Origin: Bacteroidales bacterium
GTDB taxonomy: Bacteria > Bacteroidota > Bacteroidia > Bacteroidales > WRGA01
Direction: 5' to 3'
Length of the DNA: 12,305 nucleotides
Assembly (NCBI GenBank): GCA_031279795.1
Contig: JAITHZ010000096.1
Location: forward strand, 1-12,305
In this document: positions 1 through 7,525 of the stretch, in pieces
How positions within the stretch are numbered: position 1 is the stretch's first letter
Layout: every line of letters begins with the position of its first letter
Notes under the pieces: model-generated
What the model saw: only the letters and a program-made list of their open reading frames with translations
Told to the model about the DNA's origin: nothing
The model's database searches: none
Translations under genes and position numbers: made by a program

Positions 1-326
1 AATTAAGAATTAAGAATTACGAATTACGAATTAAGAATTACGAATTAAGAATTACGAATTACGAATTACGAATTACGAATTATGAATTATGAATTATGAA
101 TTACGAATTACGAATTACGAATTACGAATTACGAATTACGAATTACGAATTATGAATTACGAATTACGAATTACGAATTAAGAATTAAGAATTACGAATT
201 ACGAATTACGAATTAAGAATTATGAATTATGAATTACGAATTACGAATTACGAATTACGAATTACGAATTAAGAATTACGAATTACGAATTATGAATTAC
301 GAATTACGAATTACGAATTAAGAATT
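1..326. repeat. Heptamer tandem repeat array (AATTAHG)x46
   Basis: The stretch consists of 46 consecutive 7-bp units, AATTA-H-G, followed by a last partial AATT. The phase never slips. Every difference between units falls on the sixth base: 30 units have C, 9 have A, 7 have T and none has G. The array begins at the window edge, so its full length is unknown. A seven-unit block (C C T C C C A at the variable base) occurs twice, at 134-182 and 274-322, which may reflect block duplication. Seven is not a multiple of three. The reverse complement carries TAA in every frame, so it does not look coding. Similar heptamers recur in other gaps of this window. Function is unknown. Confidence 0.97.
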
Positions 327-1015
327 GACCATTTCGGTTAGACATCCCTGATAACTCGAAAATTCTGTGCATCATCTTGAGTACGTACCATTTGATGAAG
401 TTTTTCTCGAAGATCGAATAATAGTATTTGTTCTTCGATAAAGAAATGATTCTTAATTCTTAAAAAAACGATGCAAAAATCGCAATAGTTAATATATTTT
501 GGCGTTAAATGTTGCGAAATTCACAATTAGAAATTATTTTCAAAGATGCAAAAAAATAATTAGTTGAAATTTTAATCAAAAATATTTTTATATAAATATT
601 TGATAATCAGTAGTAAACTATAATATTTTGAATGAAATACCGAATTTCATTTAAATATTTCGTTATAATGCCATTGTTTTTCAAAATATTAGCAATACTT
701 TTGTGGCGCATATATTTACAATGCTTTAAAATTATTATACTATATTATTGTAGAGTTGACGTTTATTAGACTATTTATTTTTAAATGATTATGTTTTAGT
801 GTTACGAATGGCTATAAACAGGTGCAATGGAAATAAAATTACAATAAAAACCAATAAGTAATAAATAAAAATTAGGCATATATTAAATAAAAATTTAATG
901 CATCTAAAATTAAGATTGAGCATTTAAAACACAAATTGAAAATATGACAAATTAAATTTAGAAATTGCATTAAACTAAAGTTGAAAATAGGAACATATAA
1001 TTAATTAATTAAATT
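327..1015. other. A+T-rich intergenic region without a convincing gene
   Basis: These 689 bp are very A+T-rich, especially 480-1015, and no reading frame looks like a gene. Bases 326-448 are less A+T-rich and are flanked by an 11-bp inverted repeat, GAATTAAGAAT at 315-325 and its complement at 449-459. On the minus strand this island is open in two frames. One ends at a TAA at 338-340 after a charged stretch containing EEQILLFDLREKLHQM; the other runs into the heptamer array. Neither has a believable start, so a broken gene end is possible but not established. No tRNA or strong terminator was seen. Confidence 0.6.
673..703 (+). promoter_or_regulatory. Possible Bacteroidota-type promoter (ATTG-N19-TACTTTTG)
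   Basis: TACTTTTG at 696-703 fits the Bacteroidota -7 element TAnnTTTG. ATTG at 673-676 lies 19 bp upstream and matches the -33 TTTG except for its first base. Transcription would run toward the secreted-protein gene at 1016, leaving a leader of about 300 nt. The surroundings are so A+T-rich that a chance match is quite possible. No better candidate was found nearer to 1016. Confidence 0.28.
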
Positions 1016-1636
1016 ATGGAAATGAAAAGAAACAGAATCAAAAAGAAACGCATCAACAGCAAGCGATTGATTTTTGCCTTTATCTGCATGGCTTTTTCTG
1101 GTTGCTTGTTGCAAGCACAGGTGTTGATTGGCTCCACACAACCTCCAAAGGATTTTTCTGTTCTGGAAATCTCTACGGATGATGCAACGGGAGGCTTGCG
1201 TCTCCCGCAGTTGAGCACTGCGCAGCGAGCTACTCTCAATTTAGGAGTGAGTCCGCAGTTAGCCAAGGGGCTTGTTATTTACAACGTTGAGAAAGACAGT
1301 GTCCAGTTCTGGAACAATGCGAAATGGGTGAATCTTAACAGCAGCAGCGGGGCACAGCCTGTGATCCTGTTTAGTCCGCCAACTCTTAACGTGACAGCCT
1401 CAGCAGGGGCTGGAAACTCTACAGCACAGAATGCTTCATGCACTACTGGCGGCAACTACATGTACACGATAGTGTCGGGAGGCAGTTATTGTTCGCTACA
1501 AGCTGCGCTGTCGCCAAGTGGACAGTTTCAGTTGAATTTTTCGACCAACAATTCCGGCAAGAAGCGAGCAGTGTTGGTACAGGTAACGGATCCATGCGGC
1601 GGTTCGGCTTATTTTGCCGCCACTCAATTGCCATAG
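1016..1636 (+). CDS. Secreted protein with one Ig/BACON-like repeat
   Basis: This 206-residue protein has a strongly basic N-terminus (residues 4-17) and a hydrophobic segment (18-33) ending in LLQAQ, so export with cleavage near Ala34 is likely. FSGC at 27-30 resembles a lipobox, but Phe at its first position makes lipidation less likely. Residues 36-108 form a module seen at the start of many Bacteroidota secreted proteins (VLIG...GGLRLPQL...GLVIYN...FWNNAKWVNL). Residues 114-204 form one beta-rich repeat ending in RAVLVQVTDPCGGSAYFAATQ. The whole protein parallels residues 1-207 of the 1160-residue protein encoded next, and its repeat most resembles that protein's first repeat. Its cysteine pattern differs: the first Cys is absent and a single Cys replaces the Cys-Cys pair. 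Met3 (1022) is an equally possible start. The function is unknown; a cell-surface role is inferred from the signal peptide. Confidence 0.85.
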   Translation: MEMKRNRIKKKRINSKRLIFAFICMAFSGCLLQAQVLIGSTQPPKDFSVLEISTDDATGGLRLPQLSTAQRATLNLGVSPQLAKGLVIYNVEKDSVQFWNNAKWVNLNSSSGAQPVILFSPPTLNVTASAGAGNSTAQNASCTTGGNYMYTIVSGGSYCSLQAALSPSGQFQLNFSTNNSGKKRAVLVQVTDPCGGSAYFAATQLP

Positions 1637-1671
1637 CAAATCAGATTAACACTAACAATTTTATAAATAAT

Positions 1672-1794
1672 ATGAAACGAACAAACCAAAACAAGTCATT
1701 TATTAAAAACAGATTATCAAAAGAAGCATCCACTTGTCTGCTTCCTGTTTTCTTATGTAATTTGATTTTTTTTATCTTAAATTTTTCATCTTAA
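1672..1794 (+). other. Possible 40-residue ORF or decayed signal peptide
   Basis: An ATG at 1672 opens a 40-codon frame between the two secreted-protein genes and stops 16 bp before the second one. The product has a basic start (MKRTNQNKSFIKNRLSK) and then a hydrophobic stretch (LLPVFLCNLIFFILNF), as a signal peptide would, but no mature part follows. It could be the remains of a third paralogue, a small membrane peptide, or chance in A+T-rich DNA. A weak hairpin (GAAGCA at 1723-1728 with TGCTTC at 1739-1744) lies inside it and is followed by T-rich sequence, so the gap may also hold a weak attenuator. Confidence 0.22.
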
Positions 1795-1810
1795 ATAAAC
1801 ATCAATTAAC

Positions 1811-4800
1811 ATGAATACAATTAAGAAAATGCGACATGACAAATGCGGCCTATTATTTTTCGCGGCCATATTCCTGTTTTTTTGTCAGATCTTGCAGGCA
1901 CAAGTGACCATCGGCGATAATAAACCGCCGGAACCATTCTCAATTCTGGAGCTTTCGACGCAAAACACGGCCGGAGGCCTCCGTCTCCCTCACCTGGATG
2001 AAACTATGAAGCTTGCCATTGGCCCCAGCCTTTTGCTGGGAACAGTTGAGGGCAAGGGGTTAGTCATCTACAACACGGATATAGACTGTGTTGAATACTG
2101 GGATGGAGCGAAATGGGTAAACTTGTGCGACGGTAATTGCCCGATGGCATTCGCACCGGCTTCTGTTGGCGAGGTTACCTATTCGGGAGGGACTTCTGTG
2201 CAAATCACGGCATCAAATCCTTGCTGTAGCATGGCGGGTAATTACACCTATACGCTAATAATCGGAAGCAACTATGCAACAGTGTCTGCCCCCAGCAGCG
2301 ATGGCAAGTTTCAGGTCACTTTCGACCCGAACAGTACAGGTGAACCCCGCGTGGCTTTGGTGCAGATTGTTGACCCTTGCGGCAATAAGGGTATGTATAT
2401 CGTTGGGCAACAAGCCAATCCCTCGCCCCAATGCGGAGTAACGTTTTCGCCTAAGACCGAGACCGTACCCAATACCGCCAACGCAACAACCAGTACGATT
2501 CAAGCCAGTGATCCCTGTTGCTCGGCGAGCGGCAATTATACAATTGTAAAAGAATCGGGCGATTTGGATGTTACGGTCAACTGGTCAAATCCAACTACCG
2601 GACAATTCACCGTACAGTTTGCCAACGCAAATGCCGGCTCCGCTCCCCGTGTAGCAGTGGTAAAAGTAACCAGTCCCTGCGGCAATGTCGGCTATTTTGT
2701 AGCTGTGCAGGCGGGAACAAGCGGGTCGTCATGCGTAATATCGTTCAGCCCTTCTTCTGTTACCAACATGGTTTATACAGGAGGAACTACAAGCGCAATC
2801 ACAGTTTCGAGTGCGGCTGGCTGCTGTCCGGGCGGGACTTATAGCTTTTCGCTAAGTCCCAGTGTTTCGTATGCTACGGTGAATACTTTATCTGCTACGC
2901 AATTTAGTGTTACATTTACCCACAATAACACGAAGAATGTGCGTGTGGCAGTGGTAAAAGCGGAATGCAGCGGCAACGCAGGTTACTTTGTTGTGGTGCA
3001 GGATGCTAATCCTACGGCTGCTTGCGGAGTAACGTTCTCGCCCCAGACCGAGACCGTACCCAATACCGCCACAGCGACAACCAGTACGATTCAGGCTAAT
3101 GATCCCTGTTGCTCAAGCGGCGGCAGCTATACAATTGTAAAAGAATCGGGCGATTTGGATGCTACTGTTAACTGGTCAAATCCAGCTACTGGACAATTCA
3201 CCGTACAGTTTGCCAACGCAAATACCGGCGCCACTCCCCGTGTAGCAGTGGTAAAAGTAACCAGTCCCTGCGGCAATGTCGGCTATTTTGTAGCTGTGCA
3301 GGCAGGAACAAGCGGGTCGTCATGTCCAATAACGCTCAGTGAGACTTCTGCTACAGTCCTGTACACCGGAGGAACTACCAACACAATTACCGCTTCGAGT
3401 CCGGCTGGCTGCTGTCCAGGCGGAATTTATAGCTTTACACTGAATCCCACTGGTTCGTACGCTACGCTGAATAACCTATCTGCTACGCAATTTAGCGTTA
3501 CATTTTCCCACAACAACACGAAGAATGTGCGTGTGGCGGTGATAAAAGCGGAATGCAGCGGCAACACGGGTTACTTTGTTGTGGTTCAGGCGGCCAATCC
3601 AGCGGCCCAATGCGGAGTAGTGTTCTCGCTCCAGACCGAGACCGTTGAGCATACAGCAAATGTACAGACCTTAGTGATTACAGCTTCAGATCCCTGCTGC
3701 ACAGGTACGTATGACTTTTCTATGACATTTGGCGCAGATTATGCCTGGATTAGTTCGCAGAATACATCTACCGGACAGTTCAGAGTTGAGTTCACCAGCG
3801 CCAATCCCAATTCCAGTCCTCGAATAGCAATAGTGCGGGCGATCAGCAGCTGCGGCAATATCGGCTACTTTGTGGCTGTGCAGAAGGTAGCGCCGACGTC
3901 GTCATGCGTAATATCATTCAGCCCCGCCTCTGTAACTAACATGGGTTATACCGGAGGAACGACCAGCACAATCGTTGTTTCGAGTGCGGCTGGCTGCTGT
4001 CCGGGCGGGACTTATAGCTTTTCGCTAAGTCCCAGTGTTTCGTATGCTACAGTGAATACTGTATCTGCTACGCAATTTAGTGTTACATTCACCCACAATA
4101 ACACGAAGAATGTGCGTGTGGCAGTGGTAAAAGCAACGTGTAACGGCAACGAGGGTTACTTTGTTGTGGTGCAGGAGGCCAATCCTACGGCTGCTTGCGG
4201 AGTAACGTTCTCAGCCAGAACAGAAACCGTTTCAAATGCTGCAGGAGCGACAACCACTACGATCCAGGCTAATGATCCCTGTTGCTCAAGCGGCGGCAGT
4301 TATACAATTGTAAAAGAATCGGGCGATGCTGATGTTACAATTAACTGGTCAAATCCAGCTACTGGACAATTTACGGTTCGGTTTGGCAACGCAAATACCG
4401 TCGCTACCCCCCGTGTAGCAGTGATAAAAGTAACCAGTCCCTGCGACAATGTTGGCTATTTTGTGGCTGTGCAGGCGGGAACAAGTACATCAACCTCATG
4501 TCCAGTATCATTCAATCCGGGTAGCGGCACTGGCACTCTTGTTGATGCTACTGGAGGATACGTTTCCTCGCTGGCGTCTTCGACTTGCTGCCCCAGCGGA
4601 TTTTCCTCTGGCTTTGCATCTGTAGAATCAGCCTATACGGGGTATGCAACAATTACTTCGTCGAATCCGAGTACAGGAGCGTTTACCGTTACCTTCGCAA
4701 CAAACGCATCGTCTGACGCCCGTGTAGCGGTAGTTAAAATAACCGACAACTGCCTCAATGTCGGCTACTTTGTGGCTGTGCAGAAGGGTGCGGCAGCAAG

Positions 4801-5293
4801 CGGTGGAAGTGGCGACGACTGGATATATTACCCTTTAGCTCCGGCTCAATTACCTGCCAAAGCCCTTCCTCCGGGGAACTACAGGTACTATTTCGCGGCA
4901 GTCTGTCTTGGCTCGGGTAATGCTAGTGCGACTCCATCGACAGGAAATGCCGTGACTACGTTTTATTGCAGTAGCTGTAATCCTCAGACTCTGCCAGCAA
5001 CCCGATTTACTGGAGATACCTATGAATCTCATACGACAAGAACGTTGCATGAAGCTACAAGATTTGCAAGCAACCATCTTAAATTAGAGCAATTGCAGAC
5101 TTGTAATGCTGGCAGCCCTTGTAGCCGTCCAAGCAGCGTTTTTATGCTTGATTTTACGATTCCGCAGGGTGCAACTGGCTGGACGACGGCGACAACACAG
5201 CCCTCAAGTCCAATGGCCACTTGGACTATAACAAATGGGACGGCTTGTACTCAAACATTTCCACAGGTAGTTGCTATCCAGAGACTCAATTAA
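1811..5293 (+). CDS. Large secreted protein with nine Cys-rich Ig/BACON-like repeats
   Basis: This 1160-residue protein starts with a signal peptide (hydrophobic 13-28, likely cleavage after Ala30 in LQAQ). Residues 32-109 form the same N-terminal module as in the gene upstream (VTIG...GGLRLPHL...GLVIYN...YWDGAKWVNL). Nine tandem repeats follow, starting at Cys residues 110, 208, 308, 405, 505, 601, 699, 796 and 897 and ending at 1001. Each ends in a strand pattern like RVAVVKVTSPCGNVGYFVAVQ. This resembles BACON or other bacterial Ig-like folds by eye, but I cannot confirm the family. All nine keep an opening Cys, a Cys-Cys pair and a Cys near the end. Residues 1002-1160 are a separate Cys-containing region that I do not recognise. 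No clear lipobox, LPXTG motif, or type IX secretion C-terminal domain was seen. ATG 1811 is the start that keeps the whole signal peptide. A surface or adhesion role is only inferred. Confidence 0.88.
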   Translation: MNTIKKMRHDKCGLLFFAAIFLFFCQILQAQVTIGDNKPPEPFSILELSTQNTAGGLRLPHLDETMKLAIGPSLLLGTVEGKGLVIYNTDIDCVEYWDGAKWVNLCDGNCPMAFAPASVGEVTYSGGTSVQITASNPCCSMAGNYTYTLIIGSNYATVSAPSSDGKFQVTFDPNSTGEPRVALVQIVDPCGNKGMYIVGQQANPSPQCGVTFSPKTETVPNTANATTSTIQASDPCCSASGNYTIVKESGDLDVTVNWSNPTTGQFTVQFANANAGSAPRVAVVKVTSPCGNVGYFVAVQAGTSGSSCVISFSPSSVTNMVYTGGTTSAITVSSAAGCCPGGTYSFSLSPSVSYATVNTLSATQFSVTFTHNNTKNVRVAVVKAECSGNAGYFVVVQDANPTAACGVTFSPQTETVPNTATATTSTIQANDPCCSSGGSYTIVKESGDLDATVNWSNPATGQFTVQFANANTGATPRVAVVKVTSPCGNVGYFVAVQAGTSGSSCPITLSETSATVLYTGGTTNTITASSPAGCCPGGIYSFTLNPTGSYATLNNLSATQFSVTFSHNNTKNVRVAVIKAECSGNTGYFVVVQAANPAAQCGVVFSLQTETVEHTANVQTLVITASDPCCTGTYDFSMTFGADYAWISSQNTSTGQFRVEFTSANPNSSPRIAIVRAISSCGNIGYFVAVQKVAPTSSCVISFSPASVTNMGYTGGTTSTIVVSSAAGCCPGGTYSFSLSPSVSYATVNTVSATQFSVTFTHNNTKNVRVAVVKATCNGNEGYFVVVQEANPTAACGVTFSARTETVSNAAGATTTTIQANDPCCSSGGSYTIVKESGDADVTINWSNPATGQFTVRFGNANTVATPRVAVIKVTSPCDNVGYFVAVQAGTSTSTSCPVSFNPGSGTGTLVDATGGYVSSLASSTCCPSGFSSGFASVESAYTGYATITSSNPSTGAFTVTFATNASSDARVAVVKITDNCLNVGYFVAVQKGAAASGGSGDDWIYYPLAPAQLPAKALPPGNYRYYFAAVCLGSGNASATPSTGNAVTTFYCSSCNPQTLPATRFTGDTYESHTTRTLHEATRFASNHLKLEQLQTCNAGSPCSRPSSVFMLDFTIPQGATGWTTATTQPSSPMATWTITNGTACTQTFPQVVAIQRLN
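2138..4813 (+). repeat. Nine in-frame coding repeats of about 295 bp, alternating two types
   Basis: Repeat units start at 2138, 2432, 2732, 3023, 3323, 3611, 3905, 4196 and 4499. After a divergent first unit, two types alternate. Type A (units 2, 4, 6, 8) opens with CGV[TV]FS and has DPCC. Type B (units 3, 5, 7) opens with CVISFSP or CPITLS and has AGCCPGG. Unit 9 is a divergent form in the B position. Some copies are nearly the same DNA: 2643-2712 equals 3234-3303 over 70 bases (offset 591), and 2804-2877 equals 3977-4050 over 74 bases (offset 1173). These offsets correspond to two and four units, so growth by duplication of A-B pairs, or later gene conversion, is likely. Unit 6 is the most divergent A unit. 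Confidence 0.92.
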
Positions 5294-5313
5294 GCACATT
5301 GGATGTCTCAATG

Positions 5314-5355
5314 AAAAAGACGGATCGGAAAGGTTACTTTCCGATCCGTCTTTTT
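5314..5355. terminator. Bidirectional intrinsic terminator
   Basis: A perfect 19-bp inverted repeat (left arm 5314-5332, right arm 5337-5355) encloses the 4-base loop GTTA. The stem has a G+C-rich core (GACGGATCGG) and is bounded by five A on one side and five T on the other, so it can stop transcription from both strands. It lies 20 bp after the stop of the 1160-residue protein gene and 50 bp after the stop of the convergent comEC, and probably serves both. Confidence 0.93.
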
Positions 5356-5399
5356 GAGTTGAGAGTTGAGAATGAATTAAGAATTCCTAATTCCTAACT
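5356..5399. repeat. Short cluster of intergenic heptamer repeats
   Basis: Between the terminator and the end of comEC lie two tandem GAGTTGA-type heptamers (about 5356-5370), then GAATTAAGAATT (about 5375-5386), then CCTAATT and CCTAACT. The middle part matches the A-type unit of the array at 1-326. A GAGAGTTGAG string also occurs at 9272-9281 just before nth. This looks like a degenerate copy of a dispersed heptamer family rather than a coding or protein-binding element. Confidence 0.6.
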
Positions 5400-5405
5400 T
5401 GTGAG

Positions 5406-7475
5406 TTATTCGACATCAATTTCCAACGCTCCTTTTTCTGTAATATCATAATAGCTAATTCCTAATGAGTTACATTCATTTTTCAACCGATTGCCGATAT
5501 CTGTTGGAAGCGATGCATCCAAGACCAGTTGGTGTGGCGGGAAAAGTGCAATCAGTGATTGAACAGACGAATTGAATCCTTTTCCAATTATCATATAATC
5601 AACCGGAAATGAATGCTCCGAACGATATTCAGTAAATTCATTTCCGGTAATTACCAGTACCGATTTGTGCTTGAAGTGCATGCAGGAATTTTCGTATTCA
5701 ATTTCCTTGCTGTCGAAAGGCGACGAAAGCAAAACTGGAGCTTCCGCCTTGTGTTTCATCCAGTACGACTTGGCCGCAAATGTTGCTGCCTGCAGATTTG
5801 CCGTCAGCAGATAATTATGCTTGCCGCTTAACACATTTACTGCAGGAAAATCTCTCTGTTGGAAAAATATTAATTTCGATTGATTTTCAACCATATAGAT
5901 TCTTCCCAAATGAAGCAGCAGAACAATAATAACGCATCCCAGTGATGTAACCAAAGCAATAAATTTTTTTTTCCACAGAAAAAATCCTGTTCCGATCAAT
6001 AAGACAAGGAATAAAAACAGTTCGGCTATATTCAGCCAAATATCGTTAAAGACAGCAAATGGCAACTGTTCAATAGAAGCCGTACTGCCGTTCATAAGTT
6101 CCAGGCATTTTCCCAATGGCCATGCAACAAATTCGACAACGCCAAAAAACGGATACGCCGCAAACAGCAAAACAGCCAGCAATACAATGAGATAAGTCAG
6201 TGGAATGATCAATAAATTTGTCAGAATAAAATAATTGGGGAATTGATGAAAAAAATAAACAACGAAAGGAAACGTTCCAGTTTGAGCTGCAACAGAAACC
6301 GTCACCAGCGACCAAAGCGGTTTCAACAAGCGTCGTTTTACAGTTATCAGATTTTCCAAATATGGCTGAATCAGTACAATAGATAACACGGCAGTGTAAC
6401 TCAATATAAATCCCGCATCAAATAAATAATATGGATTATACAGCAACATTCCTGCAGCAGAAACACATAATGTATTGATGATTGAGGTTCTGCGATGTAA
6501 GGTAATTGCTGCTGCCGTCATCGAAAACATGATTACGGCACGCACAACCGGCGCCGAAAGTCCGGTAACGAATGCAAACCCCCACAGAAAAAGAACAATC
6601 AGAATTTGTTTCAGAATCAGCGATCGCCGGTTATTCTTTCCTGTGAATGACAGCAGAAAGGAAGTGATCATGTATAAAATTCCGATGTGCATTCCGCTGA
6701 TTGCCAGAATATGGCTGGCTCCGGAGCTGGCATACTGCTGTTTGAGTTCGGGGCTCAGATCGTTTTTGTAGCCCAGTGTCAATGCCGACAAAACCGCCTT
6801 TTCGTCTCTACCGAACGACAGATCGTCGAAAACGGTCAGCAATTTTTCCCGTACCAGCAACGCCTGTTTTTTGGCCTCAAGTCGCGCCGGACGTTTAAGT
6901 AACTGCCATTCTCCCTGCCGGAGAAAAGCGATGCCGGAAAGACCCTGCTGTTTCAGATAAAATGCATAATCAAACGCTTCTGGATTGCCGTTGCTTTCGG
7001 GCGGAAAAACAGCGGCTTTCAGCAGTATAACATCGCCCGGCGCTAATCCTGACACCAGACTGTCTTTGGGAACATATGCAATAATTCCCTTATTCACAGA
7101 AATTTGCACATCATCGTCGATGAGCGATTCTATTTTCAGCTTGCACAAGAATGTTTTTTCCTTTTCCTGTGGAAAATCTGTCAGATGGCAACGGTAAACT
7201 TCCTTTTCAGGCGATAAATTCCACGTATTCTGTTTGTCTTTGCAGAAAAAAGCGAGTGAGCCAATAGCCACACAACATGCCAATACTCCAGCGCCAAACA
7301 GCCAGCGCAGCTTGTAAGATGTTGCCGCAGAAACCGGAATTAATGCCGCCGTAATGCACAAACTCGAAACGCATGCTGCAACAGCAATCAGCCACACACT
7401 CTGCAGGAAATACTGCAATGCAATGCCACAAACGAGCGAAAGCAATATTCGGAAAAAAGGCGCTCGGCTGAACAT
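5406..7475 (-). CDS. comEC: ComEC/Rec2-family DNA uptake channel
   Basis: This 689-residue polytopic membrane protein belongs to the ComEC/Rec2 family, which forms the inner-membrane channel that carries single-stranded DNA into the cytoplasm during natural transformation. Hydrophobic helices at the N-terminus (about 8-77) lead into a soluble OB-fold-like region (about 90-190, DUF4131 type). The competence core follows (about 225-510), with the family motif SGASHILAISGMHIG at 251-265, GLSAPVVRA at 305-313 and several further helices. The C-terminal part (about 533-689) lies where many ComEC proteins carry a metallo-beta-lactamase-like domain. It is short and I see no HxHxDH zinc motif, so it is probably degenerate; short forms like this are expected in Bacteroidota. 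The start lies 50 bp downstream of the ilvE stop with no terminator between, so the two are probably cotranscribed. Confidence 0.93.
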   Translation of the reverse strand: MFSRAPFFRILLSLVCGIALQYFLQSVWLIAVAACVSSLCITAALIPVSAATSYKLRWLFGAGVLACCVAIGSLAFFCKDKQNTWNLSPEKEVYRCHLTDFPQEKEKTFLCKLKIESLIDDDVQISVNKGIIAYVPKDSLVSGLAPGDVILLKAAVFPPESNGNPEAFDYAFYLKQQGLSGIAFLRQGEWQLLKRPARLEAKKQALLVREKLLTVFDDLSFGRDEKAVLSALTLGYKNDLSPELKQQYASSGASHILAISGMHIGILYMITSFLLSFTGKNNRRSLILKQILIVLFLWGFAFVTGLSAPVVRAVIMFSMTAAAITLHRRTSIINTLCVSAAGMLLYNPYYLFDAGFILSYTAVLSIVLIQPYLENLITVKRRLLKPLWSLVTVSVAAQTGTFPFVVYFFHQFPNYFILTNLLIIPLTYLIVLLAVLLFAAYPFFGVVEFVAWPLGKCLELMNGSTASIEQLPFAVFNDIWLNIAELFLFLVLLIGTGFFLWKKKFIALVTSLGCVIIVLLLHLGRIYMVENQSKLIFFQQRDFPAVNVLSGKHNYLLTANLQAATFAAKSYWMKHKAEAPVLLSSPFDSKEIEYENSCMHFKHKSVLVITGNEFTEYRSEHSFPVDYMIIGKGFNSSVQSLIALFPPHQLVLDASLPTDIGNRLKNECNSLGISYYDITEKGALEIDVE

Positions 7476-7525
7476 CGGAAGTGTAATTTATTGATTATTG
7501 GCGTATTGTCTGCGTACGATGTATT

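Noticed and set aside
1..326. CRISPR-like or other regular array
   Set aside because: There are no spacers; units are 7 bp and directly adjacent, so it is a simple tandem repeat.
1438..1671. Plus-strand frame overlapping the 3' half of the first secreted-protein gene
   Set aside because: It is a shadow of the real gene in another frame; only the part after 1672 could stand alone, and that is listed with low confidence.
1874..1888. Lipobox at LFFC in the large secreted protein
   Set aside because: The residue before Cys is Phe, not Gly, Ala or Ser, and the LQAQ site just downstream is a better cleavage site shared with the paralogue.
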